Shown here in pieces: positions 1 to 6,799 of a stretch of 41,529 bases of DNA (position 1 is the stretch's first letter; each line of letters begins with the position of its first letter). The DNA comes from Alphaproteobacteria bacterium (GTDB lineage Bacteria > Pseudomonadota > Alphaproteobacteria > UBA9655): contig CANGTV010000009.1 in the NCBI GenBank assembly GCA_947457015.1, positions 1-41,529 of the forward strand, in the 5' to 3' direction. A program made the translations under genes and the position numbers. Under the pieces are notes generated by a model. The model was not told where the DNA came from. It saw only the letters and a program-made list of their open reading frames with translations, and did not search any database.

Positions 1-461
1 TTAAATCGAGGATCTTCTTAAAGCACACTGTTATGTTGATAGAAGATCCTCGGTGTAAGAAATACTAATGTTTTCCTTGCGGAAAACAAAGCATTTCTAA
101 ACCAAGGATGACAAGACAGAGAGATCTTCCTTAACCAAAACTCAGGTTATCTAAGGAAACATTATAGCTGTTTCTCTCTCCTGCCAGCTTCAATTTGCGT
201 TTACGATATTTTATCTCGCTTTAAAAAATATCGTAATTTCTGCGATTAGGAGGAGGCAGGTTCAGGAGGAAAGAGAAGCGAATGAGAAATAGTAGATAAA
301 TGAATGAGAGGAAGCGGGTTACGAGTTAAAGCGTATATTCTCAAGTATCCTTCTTGTCCCATGTCAAAAACATAGTTGATGACATTGAGAAGTGCCATTA
401 TAAGGTGTCTTCATGTCAAATGAGTATAAAGCTATCTCGCAAATTGAAAGAAGGAAACACG
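1..461. other. Repeat-rich spacer upstream of lpxL
   Basis: I see no convincing gene here. The first 160 bases hold a palindromic module: a perfect 12-base inverted repeat (cgaggatcttct at 7-18 and its complement at 41-52), a hairpin gttttcc/ggaaaac at 70-76 and 81-87, and then aaggatgacaa (104-114) followed by ctcaggtta (141-149). Both of these last words recur near 13081-13127. Bases 178-270 hold a copy of the CGATATTTT palindromic element. In-frame codons run upstream from lpxL to 354, but they lack a ribosome binding site. Confidence 0.7.
178..270. repeat. Dispersed palindromic element, family A, copy 1
   Basis: The core is an inverted repeat (ttacgatatttt at 201-212, and its near-complement ending with tatcgtaa at 236) around a ctcgcttta loop. 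Outer arms cctgcc (180-185) and ggcagg (255-260) also pair, so the whole element could fold as a long hairpin of about 80-90 nt. It ends in caggagga. Related cores lie at 4115-4150 (inverted), 29878-29910, 36618-36651 and 41189-41222, all between genes. Confidence 0.75.
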
Positions 462-1352
462 GTGAAGTTTAATCTTCTTAAAAACATCAGACATCTCTTG
501 GAAGCCACCGGGGCTTGGATTCTGTTTGGTGTTCTTCATTATTTGTTGCCCTTTAAAATGGCCACGAATTTTGGAGGATGGCTTGGGCGAACTGTTGGGC
601 CGCGCTTATCTTTAAGTAACCGGGCGCGGGTGAGCCTTAAAAAGTGTTTTCCCACCATCACACCTGCTGAAGTAGAAAAAATTCTGACCGAAATGTGGGA
701 TAATTATGGTCGTCTTATTGCTGAATATGCTCAAGCGACTCGGTTTTGGGATGGAAAGACCTTAAGAAATATCGAAATTAAAGGGGCACAGCATCTAAAG
801 GAATTTCAAGATGATGGAAAACCCGGAATCATTTTTACAGCCCACACAGGCAACTGGCAAATGATCACGCTTGCAGCTCAATCCACAGGATTTGACCTCA
901 CCCAAATGTATCGAGCCGCTAATAACCCCTGGGTGGATACCCTGATGTTAAAATGCCAAAAACTAGCCGTCAAAAATGTTATCACAAAAAAAGGAGGAGG
1001 ACCTAAAGATCTTCTTTCCCTTATAAAGCGTGGTGATCATGCGCTCCTTCTCGTTGATCAAAAGATGGGAGAAGGAATGGCTGTTCCTTTTCTGGGCCGC
1101 GACGCCATGACAGCCAAAGGAGTTGCCCGCCTTTATCTTAATCAAGGTTGTCCCTTATTGCCTGCCCGCAGTGAACGGCTTTCTGATTCCTCCTTTCGCG
1201 TTACTTTTTATCCGCCTATTACCTTTACACCGCAAGGTGATCACCAGAAGGACATGTATGATCTTCTCCTTCACATCAACAACCAGATCAGCGAATGGGT
1301 CAAAGAGCGCCCCGGCCAATGGCTTTGGCTTCATCGTCGCTGGAATGATTGA
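462..1352 (+). CDS. lpxL: Lipid A biosynthesis lauroyl acyltransferase family protein (LpxL/HtrB-like)
   Basis: LpxL/HtrB enzymes are inner-membrane acyltransferases that add a secondary acyl chain from acyl-ACP to the Kdo-lipid A precursor. The 296-residue product has a hydrophobic N-terminal segment (about residues 10-30), the family block around H128 (HTGNWQ) and the later LVDQKMGEGMAVPFLGR block. I chose the GTG at 462 because aaagaagg lies 7 bases upstream; in-frame codons upstream (TTG 354, ATG 420) lack a comparable site. The family motif is HX4(D/E), but here the acidic residue is Gln133 (CAA, 858-860), which is odd for a catalytic dyad. The stop overlaps the next start (TGATG), so it is probably translationally coupled to tsaB. 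Family assignment is secure; activity is uncertain. Confidence 0.85.
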   Translation: MKFNLLKNIRHLLEATGAWILFGVLHYLLPFKMATNFGGWLGRTVGPRLSLSNRARVSLKKCFPTITPAEVEKILTEMWDNYGRLIAEYAQATRFWDGKTLRNIEIKGAQHLKEFQDDGKPGIIFTAHTGNWQMITLAAQSTGFDLTQMYRAANNPWVDTLMLKCQKLAVKNVITKKGGGPKDLLSLIKRGDHALLLVDQKMGEGMAVPFLGRDAMTAKGVARLYLNQGCPLLPARSERLSDSSFRVTFYPPITFTPQGDHQKDMYDLLLHINNQISEWVKERPGQWLWLHRRWND

Positions 1353-1969
1353 TGAAAGTTCTCGCCATTGATACAGCGGGCTGGAGTTCTTCTGTCGCTT
1401 TATGGAAGGATGGGCAAGAAATTTCTTTTCAAGAAAACAGCGAAGAACGACGCCAAGCCGCCATGCTTCCTCATCTTGTCAAGGCCGTTTTGAGAAACCA
1501 CAAAGCTGACCTCCTTCTTGTTAATGTCGGGCCTGGATCTTTTACAGGTATTCGTGTGGGTCTTGCCTTTGCAAAAGGATTTTCGATGGGGTTGGGTCTT
1601 CCTCTCACCGGAATGAATAGTTTTATGGCAACTTATAAAAGCCTTAACACCCATGAGGATGTGCTTGTCTTAAGGGAGGCTCACCGCCAAGATGTCTTTG
1701 CGATGCTTTTCCAAAAAGGGACTCCTCACCCCCCTCAAAGCTTAACCCGCAAGGATATAGAAACGATTCTTCAGTCCCCTTCTCCCCCTCTTTTGGCTGG
1801 AAATGGTATCCATCCTTTTTTGGATGGCCTTTCTTTTAAAGAAATCTCTTCCCCGTGGCGCGGGGCCCAAGCGCTTGCTTATACTTTTTTTAAAGACTCA
1901 ACTCTTGCGAGTGATCCCACGCCTTTTTATGTGAGAGACGCTGATGTGAGTTTCCCCTTAAAACCATAA
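1352..1969 (+). CDS. tsaB: tRNA threonylcarbamoyladenosine biosynthesis protein TsaB
   Basis: TsaB (YeaZ) partners TsaD and TsaE in making the t6A modification at position 37 of ANN-decoding tRNAs. The 205-residue product opens with the ASKHA-fold strand MKVLAIDTAGWSSSVAL and carries the diagnostic GPGSFTGIRVGLAFAKG block near residues 58-75. The ATG at 1352 overlaps the lpxL stop by one base. The C-terminal half is divergent, as is common in TsaB because it lacks the TsaD active site. A palindromic repeat starts directly after the stop. Confidence 0.9.
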   Translation: MKVLAIDTAGWSSSVALWKDGQEISFQENSEERRQAAMLPHLVKAVLRNHKADLLLVNVGPGSFTGIRVGLAFAKGFSMGLGLPLTGMNSFMATYKSLNTHEDVLVLREAHRQDVFAMLFQKGTPHPPQSLTRKDIETILQSPSPPLLAGNGIHPFLDGLSFKEISSPWRGAQALAYTFFKDSTLASDPTPFYVRDADVSFPLKP

Positions 1970-1973
1970 GAAA

Positions 1974-2112
1974 CCCCTCACCCGCCCCTTCGGGGCGACC
2001 TCTCCCACAAGGGGAGAGGTAATTCTTCGTCGACAACGCTGTTCTTTTTTAGGGTAACATAGATACCTCTCCCCTTGTGGGAGAGGTCGCTGCGCAGCAG
2101 CGGGTGAAGGGT
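1974..2112. repeat. Inverted pair of palindromic repeats (family D)
   Basis: Two copies of one module face each other. The left one (about 1974-2025) contains cctctcccacaaggggagag and a GCCCCTTCGGGGC hairpin. The right one (about 2061-2112) is its reverse complement with a changed tip (cgctgcgcagcagcg). About 35 bases separate them. A third partial copy is at 34604-34636. The left hairpins could also end lpxL-tsaB transcription, but no T-run follows. Confidence 0.8.
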
Positions 2113-2242
2113 ATAATATTCTATTTAAAAAATAAAATTTAATTATCACAGCATTGTGTTAAAAAAACAAAACACTGATTTACTAATTATTAACTATATT
2201 TTGATATGTTTAATTTATTCTTATTTTTTTTGGAAGAAATTT

Positions 2243-3580
2243 ATGTTATTAAAAAAATATGGAGTGGTGTTTACTTTTACGACGAGTTTATTAACAACCT
2301 CCCCCCTCTTTGCGATGACTGATGAGGATGATTCTAACAAAACGCCATCGGTAAGTCTTAAAGGTTCACAACCCACACACTCTTCTGAGGTCGTCAGAAC
2401 TCCTACCAGCATACTGTCTACGCCTATGAGTTCTAGCACCACCTCTTTGAGCAGCTCAACTGACTCAGATGGTTTAAGCAACTCAACCACTTTAGGTACT
2501 TCAACCACCTCAACTATCTTAAGCAGCTCAAATGACGCCTTTTTAACAGAACCTCTTTCTCTGCATTCTGGTTCCATAAAAATCACTAAAAGAGATCCCT
2601 ACAAAGATCCTACCACCCAAGAGTTAGCCACCTTAAATACTCCTCTTGTTACCCCTGATGAGCTTGGAACCCAAATACTTACCACCCCGAACGGAAGCCC
2701 TTTAAATTTAATCAGACTTATCATGGAAACTAACACTTTCGACCCAGTACAATTTAACAGCGCTTACGCTGAATTCGAAAAAAACAAAGAGACCACAAAA
2801 CGAGAGGAAGTCGGAGGATCAGACTCAGAGGATTTCAATCCAGACACAATCAACGAAGTGTACGGCTGGACCGTGAAACGGTCAGAGCCTACGCTCTTAG
2901 AAAAGACGACAGAAACTGTGTCCCAACTAGCAAACAATCTTCTCGATCCCCTCACCGTCGTAAGCACAGCAATGCACGTTGGGCGCACCGTTCAAAAAGT
3001 TGTTTCTTCACACAACGAGATACTTCAAACAGCAACCAATATCGGAACTTCACTCACCTCCCTAGCAAACCAAGGGATGGAACAATTTGGAAACATGCCC
3101 ACAGTTTTGAGTTCTACCGCAACTGAAGTTATGGGATATACTGTGGACAAAGCAGATCAAGTGGCAACAGTTCTGGCCTCTCTCACAAGCACAGATATTG
3201 ATAAATGGGCAAGGAAAACAACCGGCATCTTTGATTCAGTTACAAGCCATACTACTGAATCAGTGGCTCAATCGCTTCTGCCACCTCTTAGTCAATTCAA
3301 AAACGCCTACGACATGTACACCTTAACAAAAAACGTAGTAATTACGGATCCCACAAATGAAGATGGGAGACTCGTGCTGACTGATGAGGAGGATTTCATC
3401 AACGTTGAAAAAACTAATAAGTCTGCTCTTGAGATAGATCTTCCAGATGATGAAGGGGGTATGGATGAAGATGAAGATGGTGACATAGTTGATGATGAGA
3501 ATAACGTGGTAGTCGAATTTACAGCAATACCGGCATTGACAGGCACTCCTAAAGAAGAGGAGGAAAAATCTCCAAGTTAA
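2243..3580 (+). CDS. Predicted secreted Ser/Thr-rich protein with acidic C-terminus
   Basis: I do not recognise a family. From the ATG at 2243 (ggaag at 2232-2236) the 445-residue product starts with two lysines, a hydrophobic stretch and a likely signal-peptidase site after Ala24 (SPLFA-M). Residues about 30-110 are a Ser/Thr-rich linker, with runs such as SSSTTSLSSSTDSDG. The middle (about 225-370) is predicted helical with many small and polar residues (SLTSLANQGMEQFGN, TSHTTESVAQSLL) and could be amphipathic. Residues about 405-425 are almost all Asp/Glu. It has no cysteines or recognisable enzyme motif. Its upstream DNA is very AT-rich. Export across the inner membrane is inferred from the signal peptide; an effector role is speculative. 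An in-frame GTG at 2156 would bury the signal and is unlikely. Confidence 0.7.
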   Translation: MLLKKYGVVFTFTTSLLTTSPLFAMTDEDDSNKTPSVSLKGSQPTHSSEVVRTPTSILSTPMSSSTTSLSSSTDSDGLSNSTTLGTSTTSTILSSSNDAFLTEPLSLHSGSIKITKRDPYKDPTTQELATLNTPLVTPDELGTQILTTPNGSPLNLIRLIMETNTFDPVQFNSAYAEFEKNKETTKREEVGGSDSEDFNPDTINEVYGWTVKRSEPTLLEKTTETVSQLANNLLDPLTVVSTAMHVGRTVQKVVSSHNEILQTATNIGTSLTSLANQGMEQFGNMPTVLSSTATEVMGYTVDKADQVATVLASLTSTDIDKWARKTTGIFDSVTSHTTESVAQSLLPPLSQFKNAYDMYTLTKNVVITDPTNEDGRLVLTDEEDFINVEKTNKSALEIDLPDDEGGMDEDEDGDIVDDENNVVVEFTAIPALTGTPKEEEEKSPS

Positions 3581-3610
3581 GTTCCACCGTGCCACACACC
3601 ATTTAAACTG

Positions 3611-3619
3611 TGGTATACT
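3611..3619 (+). promoter_or_regulatory. Extended -10 promoter element
   Basis: TGGTATACT matches an extended -10 (TGnTATAAT) with one mismatch. It lies 24 bases before the start codon of the SpoIIAA-like gene. No good -35 is visible, which fits the extended -10 class. It implies a short leader holding the ribosome binding site agggag at 3629-3634. Confidence 0.45.
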
Positions 3620-3642
3620 ATAAAAAGTAGGGAGCCCTTTCC

Positions 3643-3999
3643 ATGTATCATATCCTTTCAAAAAGCCGTGACAATGTCATTGGAATCCGCGTCACCGGCT
3701 ATATGAGCGCTGAAGATTATGACACCCTCCTTCCCTTCGTTGAGAAAATGATTACCCGTTATAATACCATTCGCGTTGTGTCTGATCTGAGAGAGTTCAA
3801 AAGCGTCTCCTTCTGGGGGACTTTAAAAACACTTCCCTTTGCTTTTAAATATAGCTCTCATGTGGACCGCAAGGCTGTTATTACAGATCAATCGTGGATT
3901 TACACCTGGTCGCGAGTTCTTTCCCCTTTTTTTAAAACAGACGTGCGCTGCTTTCCAAGCTCTCAAGCTGACAAGGCTTGGGAATGGATTGAGAAATAG
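3643..3999 (+). CDS. SpoIIAA-like / STAS-fold protein
   Basis: This 118-residue protein resembles the SpoIIAA-like family (PF11964), small STAS-fold proteins of unknown role that are found singly in many proteobacteria. Supporting features are the opening strand NVIGIRVTGYMSAEDYDTLLP, the central VVSDLREF strand, the helix around FWGTLKTLPFAFKYSSHVDRKAVITD and the closing aromatic tail ADKAWEWIEK. Ribosome binding site agggag lies 8 bases before the ATG. It appears monocistronic with its own promoter. Such proteins are thought to bind lipid-like ligands or partner proteins; nothing here shows which. Confidence 0.7.
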   Translation: MYHILSKSRDNVIGIRVTGYMSAEDYDTLLPFVEKMITRYNTIRVVSDLREFKSVSFWGTLKTLPFAFKYSSHVDRKAVITDQSWIYTWSRVLSPFFKTDVRCFPSSQADKAWEWIEK

Positions 4000-4423
4000 G
4001 GCACTTGAACCTGTGCTGCAAAAATCCAAAAAAGTATGTTGTCCGTGGCATTTAAGGAAAACACAACTCCGCATCTTCAAGGTCATAGACCATATCCCCT
4101 CATTTTCAGAGAACGTACGATATTTTTTAAAGAGAGATAAAATATCGTAAATATAATTGGAGAGTGACAAGAGTATTTTGTCCATTACCTTGAAGGTGCC
4201 TATACTCATTGTTCTTGAAGGTGCCTTTTTTAGGGTGTCATCCCTAACTTGATCCGGGATCTGAATTAAAAATTCAAGATGACAGGCTTGTTTATGACCT
4301 CTACAGCGTTTTGTCACTTTTTTCACAATCTTTTTAATAGCTTATAAGGTTTTGCTTGCCAAGCTGCCTCTTCCCTCGTTAGATGAGCATTCAGTTTTTT
4401 TTAATTTTTTTGGGAGTTAGTCC
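4000..4423. other. Intergenic region with repeats
   Basis: No gene is supported. It contains an inverted family A core (4115-4150), a 13-base direct repeat (cttgaaggtgcct at 4189-4201 and 4214-4226), and a short inverted pair resembling the family B interior (tgtcatcc near 4237, gatgacag near 4277). A weak promoter candidate for the transporter (TTCACA 4322-4327, TATAAG 4343-4348, 15-base spacing) is possible but unconvincing. Confidence 0.6.
4115..4150. repeat. Family A palindromic core, copy 2 (inverted)
   Basis: gtacgatattttttaaagag and its pairing partner ending in aatatcgtaa form the same stem and loop as copy 1, but in the opposite orientation. The flanking sequence is not conserved beyond the core. 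Confidence 0.7.
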
Positions 4424-5731
4424 GTGACAACAGCAAGCCTTACTTATGAATCTTTAAGTATTCCTAAAGAAGGAAGCTATATTAAGCGCGTTATTCTTTC
4501 TTGCATGATTGGAAACGCCCTTGAATGGTACGACTTTGCTCTTTATGGGTACTTTGCAACAACCATAGGTCAGCTTTTCTTCCCAAAATTTAGTCCTTTT
4601 GCGTCCCTCATGGCAACGTTTGGTATTTTTGCCGCGGGCTTTATCATGCGTCCCCTTGGAGGCATTATTTTTGGTCATATTGGCGATAAAATGGGAAGAA
4701 AAAATGCGCTTTTGTGGTCCATTTACCTCATGGCCATTCCAACAACTTTGATTGGTCTTTTGCCAACATATGAACAAGTTGGTTGGCTCTCCCCTCTTTT
4801 CTTAACTTTGATTCGCTTAGCCCAAGGGCTTTCTATGGGGGGCGAATTTACAGGCTCCATGATTTTTGTCGTTGAGCATGCAGACAAAGGAAACCGTGGC
4901 CTTTATGGAAGTTGGGTTGTTTTTAGCCTTCTTCTTGGAATCTTAATCGGATCCGCCGTTGCCACAAGCACTTGTTATCTTCTCTCAGAAGACCAGCTGA
5001 TGGCCTGGGGATGGAGAATTCCATTTCTCTTCAGCATTGCGGGTGGGTTTATGGGGGCCATTATGCGCCGCACAGTCAATGAGCCAGAACAGTTTGTTCA
5101 AGCAAAGCAACAGCACAAGGAACATTTCACACCGCTTACGGCTCTTTTCAAAAATCATTCAAAAACAATCTTGTATGTTGTTATCATCGAGTTTGCCCTT
5201 TCTATTGGGTTCTATCTGATTGTCACTTTCATTAACAATTTCCTCACGGCCCTTCTTCACTTTGATAAGGTAGCAAGCCTTATGATTACAACGTGCAGCA
5301 TGGTGGCGATGGGGGTTGCTATCCTTATTTCAGGCTGGTTTTCTGATAGAATTGGGCGTAAGCCTCTTTTACTTTTAGGGACGCTTGGGTTTGTTTTCTT
5401 TGCCTACCCTCTTTTTAGAGCCCTTGAGGGATCTTTTATGACGGCTCTTTTTGCTCAAATGGCCCTTGCTGCTATTATGGGAACTTTCTTTGCACCTCTT
5501 CCCGCAACCCTCGTAGAACTCTTTCCGCTGGAGGTGCGCTACTCGGGGCTTTCTATTTCACATAGTCTCAGTATGGCTATTTTTGGGGGAAGTGCTCCTT
5601 TAATTGCGACGGTTCTTATTCAAGTGACCGGAAATAATGCATCGCCCGCCCTTTATTTAAGCGGCATGTGCTTTATCTCAACACTTTTCTTGCTGTTTTT
5701 AAAGGATCGATATAAGTCAGAGTTGGTTTAG
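4424..5731 (+). CDS. MFS transporter, metabolite:H+ symporter (MHS/ProP-like) family
   Basis: The 435-residue product has about 12 hydrophobic segments and the MHS-family signatures: GNALEWYDFALYGY in helix 1, MRPLGGIIFGHIGDKMGRK in the first cytoplasmic loop, LIRLAQGLSMGGEF in helix 4, and SGWFSDRIGRKPLL for the second half. MHS carriers import proline, betaine, citrate, alpha-ketoglutarate or related solutes with H+; the substrate cannot be read from sequence. The start is GTG with gggag about 8 bases upstream. Its 3' end overlaps the convergent small gene by 15 bases. For a host-associated cell this would fit uptake of host metabolites (inference). Confidence 0.85.
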   Translation: MTTASLTYESLSIPKEGSYIKRVILSCMIGNALEWYDFALYGYFATTIGQLFFPKFSPFASLMATFGIFAAGFIMRPLGGIIFGHIGDKMGRKNALLWSIYLMAIPTTLIGLLPTYEQVGWLSPLFLTLIRLAQGLSMGGEFTGSMIFVVEHADKGNRGLYGSWVVFSLLLGILIGSAVATSTCYLLSEDQLMAWGWRIPFLFSIAGGFMGAIMRRTVNEPEQFVQAKQQHKEHFTPLTALFKNHSKTILYVVIIEFALSIGFYLIVTFINNFLTALLHFDKVASLMITTCSMVAMGVAILISGWFSDRIGRKPLLLLGTLGFVFFAYPLFRALEGSFMTALFAQMALAAIMGTFFAPLPATLVELFPLEVRYSGLSISHSLSMAIFGGSAPLIATVLIQVTGNNASPALYLSGMCFISTLFLLFLKDRYKSELV

Positions 5732-6136
5732 AGCGTAGTAACCACAGTCCTCACCACAGAGAGGGCGCCCTTCGCGCATGTAAGGCTTGCAGTCTGCATT
5801 CTTAACCCCGCACGTGCCTAGCTCACAGCTGCCTTCATCCGCATCACAAAAAAGACACCCATCTTTCATGCATTGGTTATAAAATCCTATGAAACGAGAT
5901 TTTAGGGAAGGGGTCACTCTGTCAGCTAAGATCTTCCCTTTTTCATCAAAGTGAACACACATCACACCATACTTTGCCTGTAAGCGTGTTCTGTCTTGAT
6001 CTCCGACTTTCCACTGATCATAAAAGCGAAAACAAACCCCATCCATCGGAGGATTTCTTAAAGAAACCGCGGGGTTTGCCCAGCAGCATACACAGAGATG
6101 TAGGCCCAAAAGCCCTTTAAAAATTTGATTTCCCAT
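5717..6136 (-). CDS. Cysteine-rich hypothetical protein, probably exported
   Basis: I do not recognise this 139-residue protein. It has a short hydrophobic N-terminus (IFKGLLGLHLCVCCWA) that could be a signal peptide, then about a dozen cysteines, most in the last 50 residues with spacing CMKDGCLFCDADEGSCELG, CGVKNADC and LCGEDCGYY. Such density suggests disulfides in the periplasm or metal binding. aaaggga precedes the ATG by a few bases. It lies convergent to and overlaps the transporter by 15 bases, and is divergent from ssb. Codon use looks like that of its neighbours. Confidence 0.6.
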   Translation of the reverse strand: MGNQIFKGLLGLHLCVCCWANPAVSLRNPPMDGVCFRFYDQWKVGDQDRTRLQAKYGVMCVHFDEKGKILADRVTPSLKSRFIGFYNQCMKDGCLFCDADEGSCELGTCGVKNADCKPYMREGRPLCGEDCGYYALNQL

Positions 6137-6282
6137 TCTCTCGTCCCTTTAGAGAACTTTTTTTAAGAGTGACATATCTCAGCTGAGAAAAAAAGACTTA
6201 AAATAAGGCGATAAACCCTATGGCGCTTCAAAAACAGATGTCCTATAACAGAAGAATCAACCTTGATCGTGAAGGAGACCTT

Positions 6283-6741
6283 ATGGCCGGCAGCGTAAAC
6301 AAAGTGATTTTAGTAGGAAATTTAGGAAAAGATCCTGAAATTAGAACAACCCAAGATGGGGTAAAAATTGCCAACCTCTCCGTTGCCACTTCCGAACAAT
6401 GGCGTGATAAAAATACGCAAGAACGCGTCGAGCGCACAGAATGGCACCGCGTTGTTATTTTTAATGAAAAACTAGCAGATGTGGCTGAAAAATACCTGCG
6501 AAAGGGCTCAAAACTTTATATTGAAGGACAGCTTCAAACCCGCAAATGGACGGATCAAAATGGCCAAGAACGCTACACAACGGAAATTGTCGTTCCCCGG
6601 TTTCGTGGTGAAATTACCATGCTTGATGGGGTGAAGTCTCAAGGAGGAGGCGGTGACTATGCTTCTTTTGAGTCCACACCTAATGTTGCCCGAGAAGCTT
6701 TACCTCCCATGGGCGAAATCGATGATGAGATTCCATTTTAA
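6283..6741 (+). CDS. ssb: Single-stranded DNA-binding protein
   Basis: SSB coats single-stranded DNA during replication, repair and recombination and recruits partners through its acidic tip. The 152-residue protein has the OB-fold start ([20 protein letters not shown]), the strand [20 protein letters not shown], and ends exactly in the canonical DDEIPF tail. I chose the ATG at 6283, which follows aaggaga, rather than the in-frame ATG at 6220 without such a site. The linker is short. It is followed by gyrA, an order often seen in alphaproteobacteria. Confidence 0.97.
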   Translation: MAGSVNKVILVGNLGKDPEIRTTQDGVKIANLSVATSEQWRDKNTQERVERTEWHRVVIFNEKLADVAEKYLRKGSKLYIEGQLQTRKWTDQNGQERYTTEIVVPRFRGEITMLDGVKSQGGGGDYASFESTPNVAREALPPMGEIDDEIPF

Positions 6742-6799
6742 ATCCAATATAAGCCCACTTCATATCTAAGACATATTTTGCTGACATCTGAGGGATAAA

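Noticed and set aside
3823-4326. 167-codon minus-strand open frame
   Set aside because: It covers the SpoIIAA-like gene in antisense and continues through repeats; it is best explained as a shadow.
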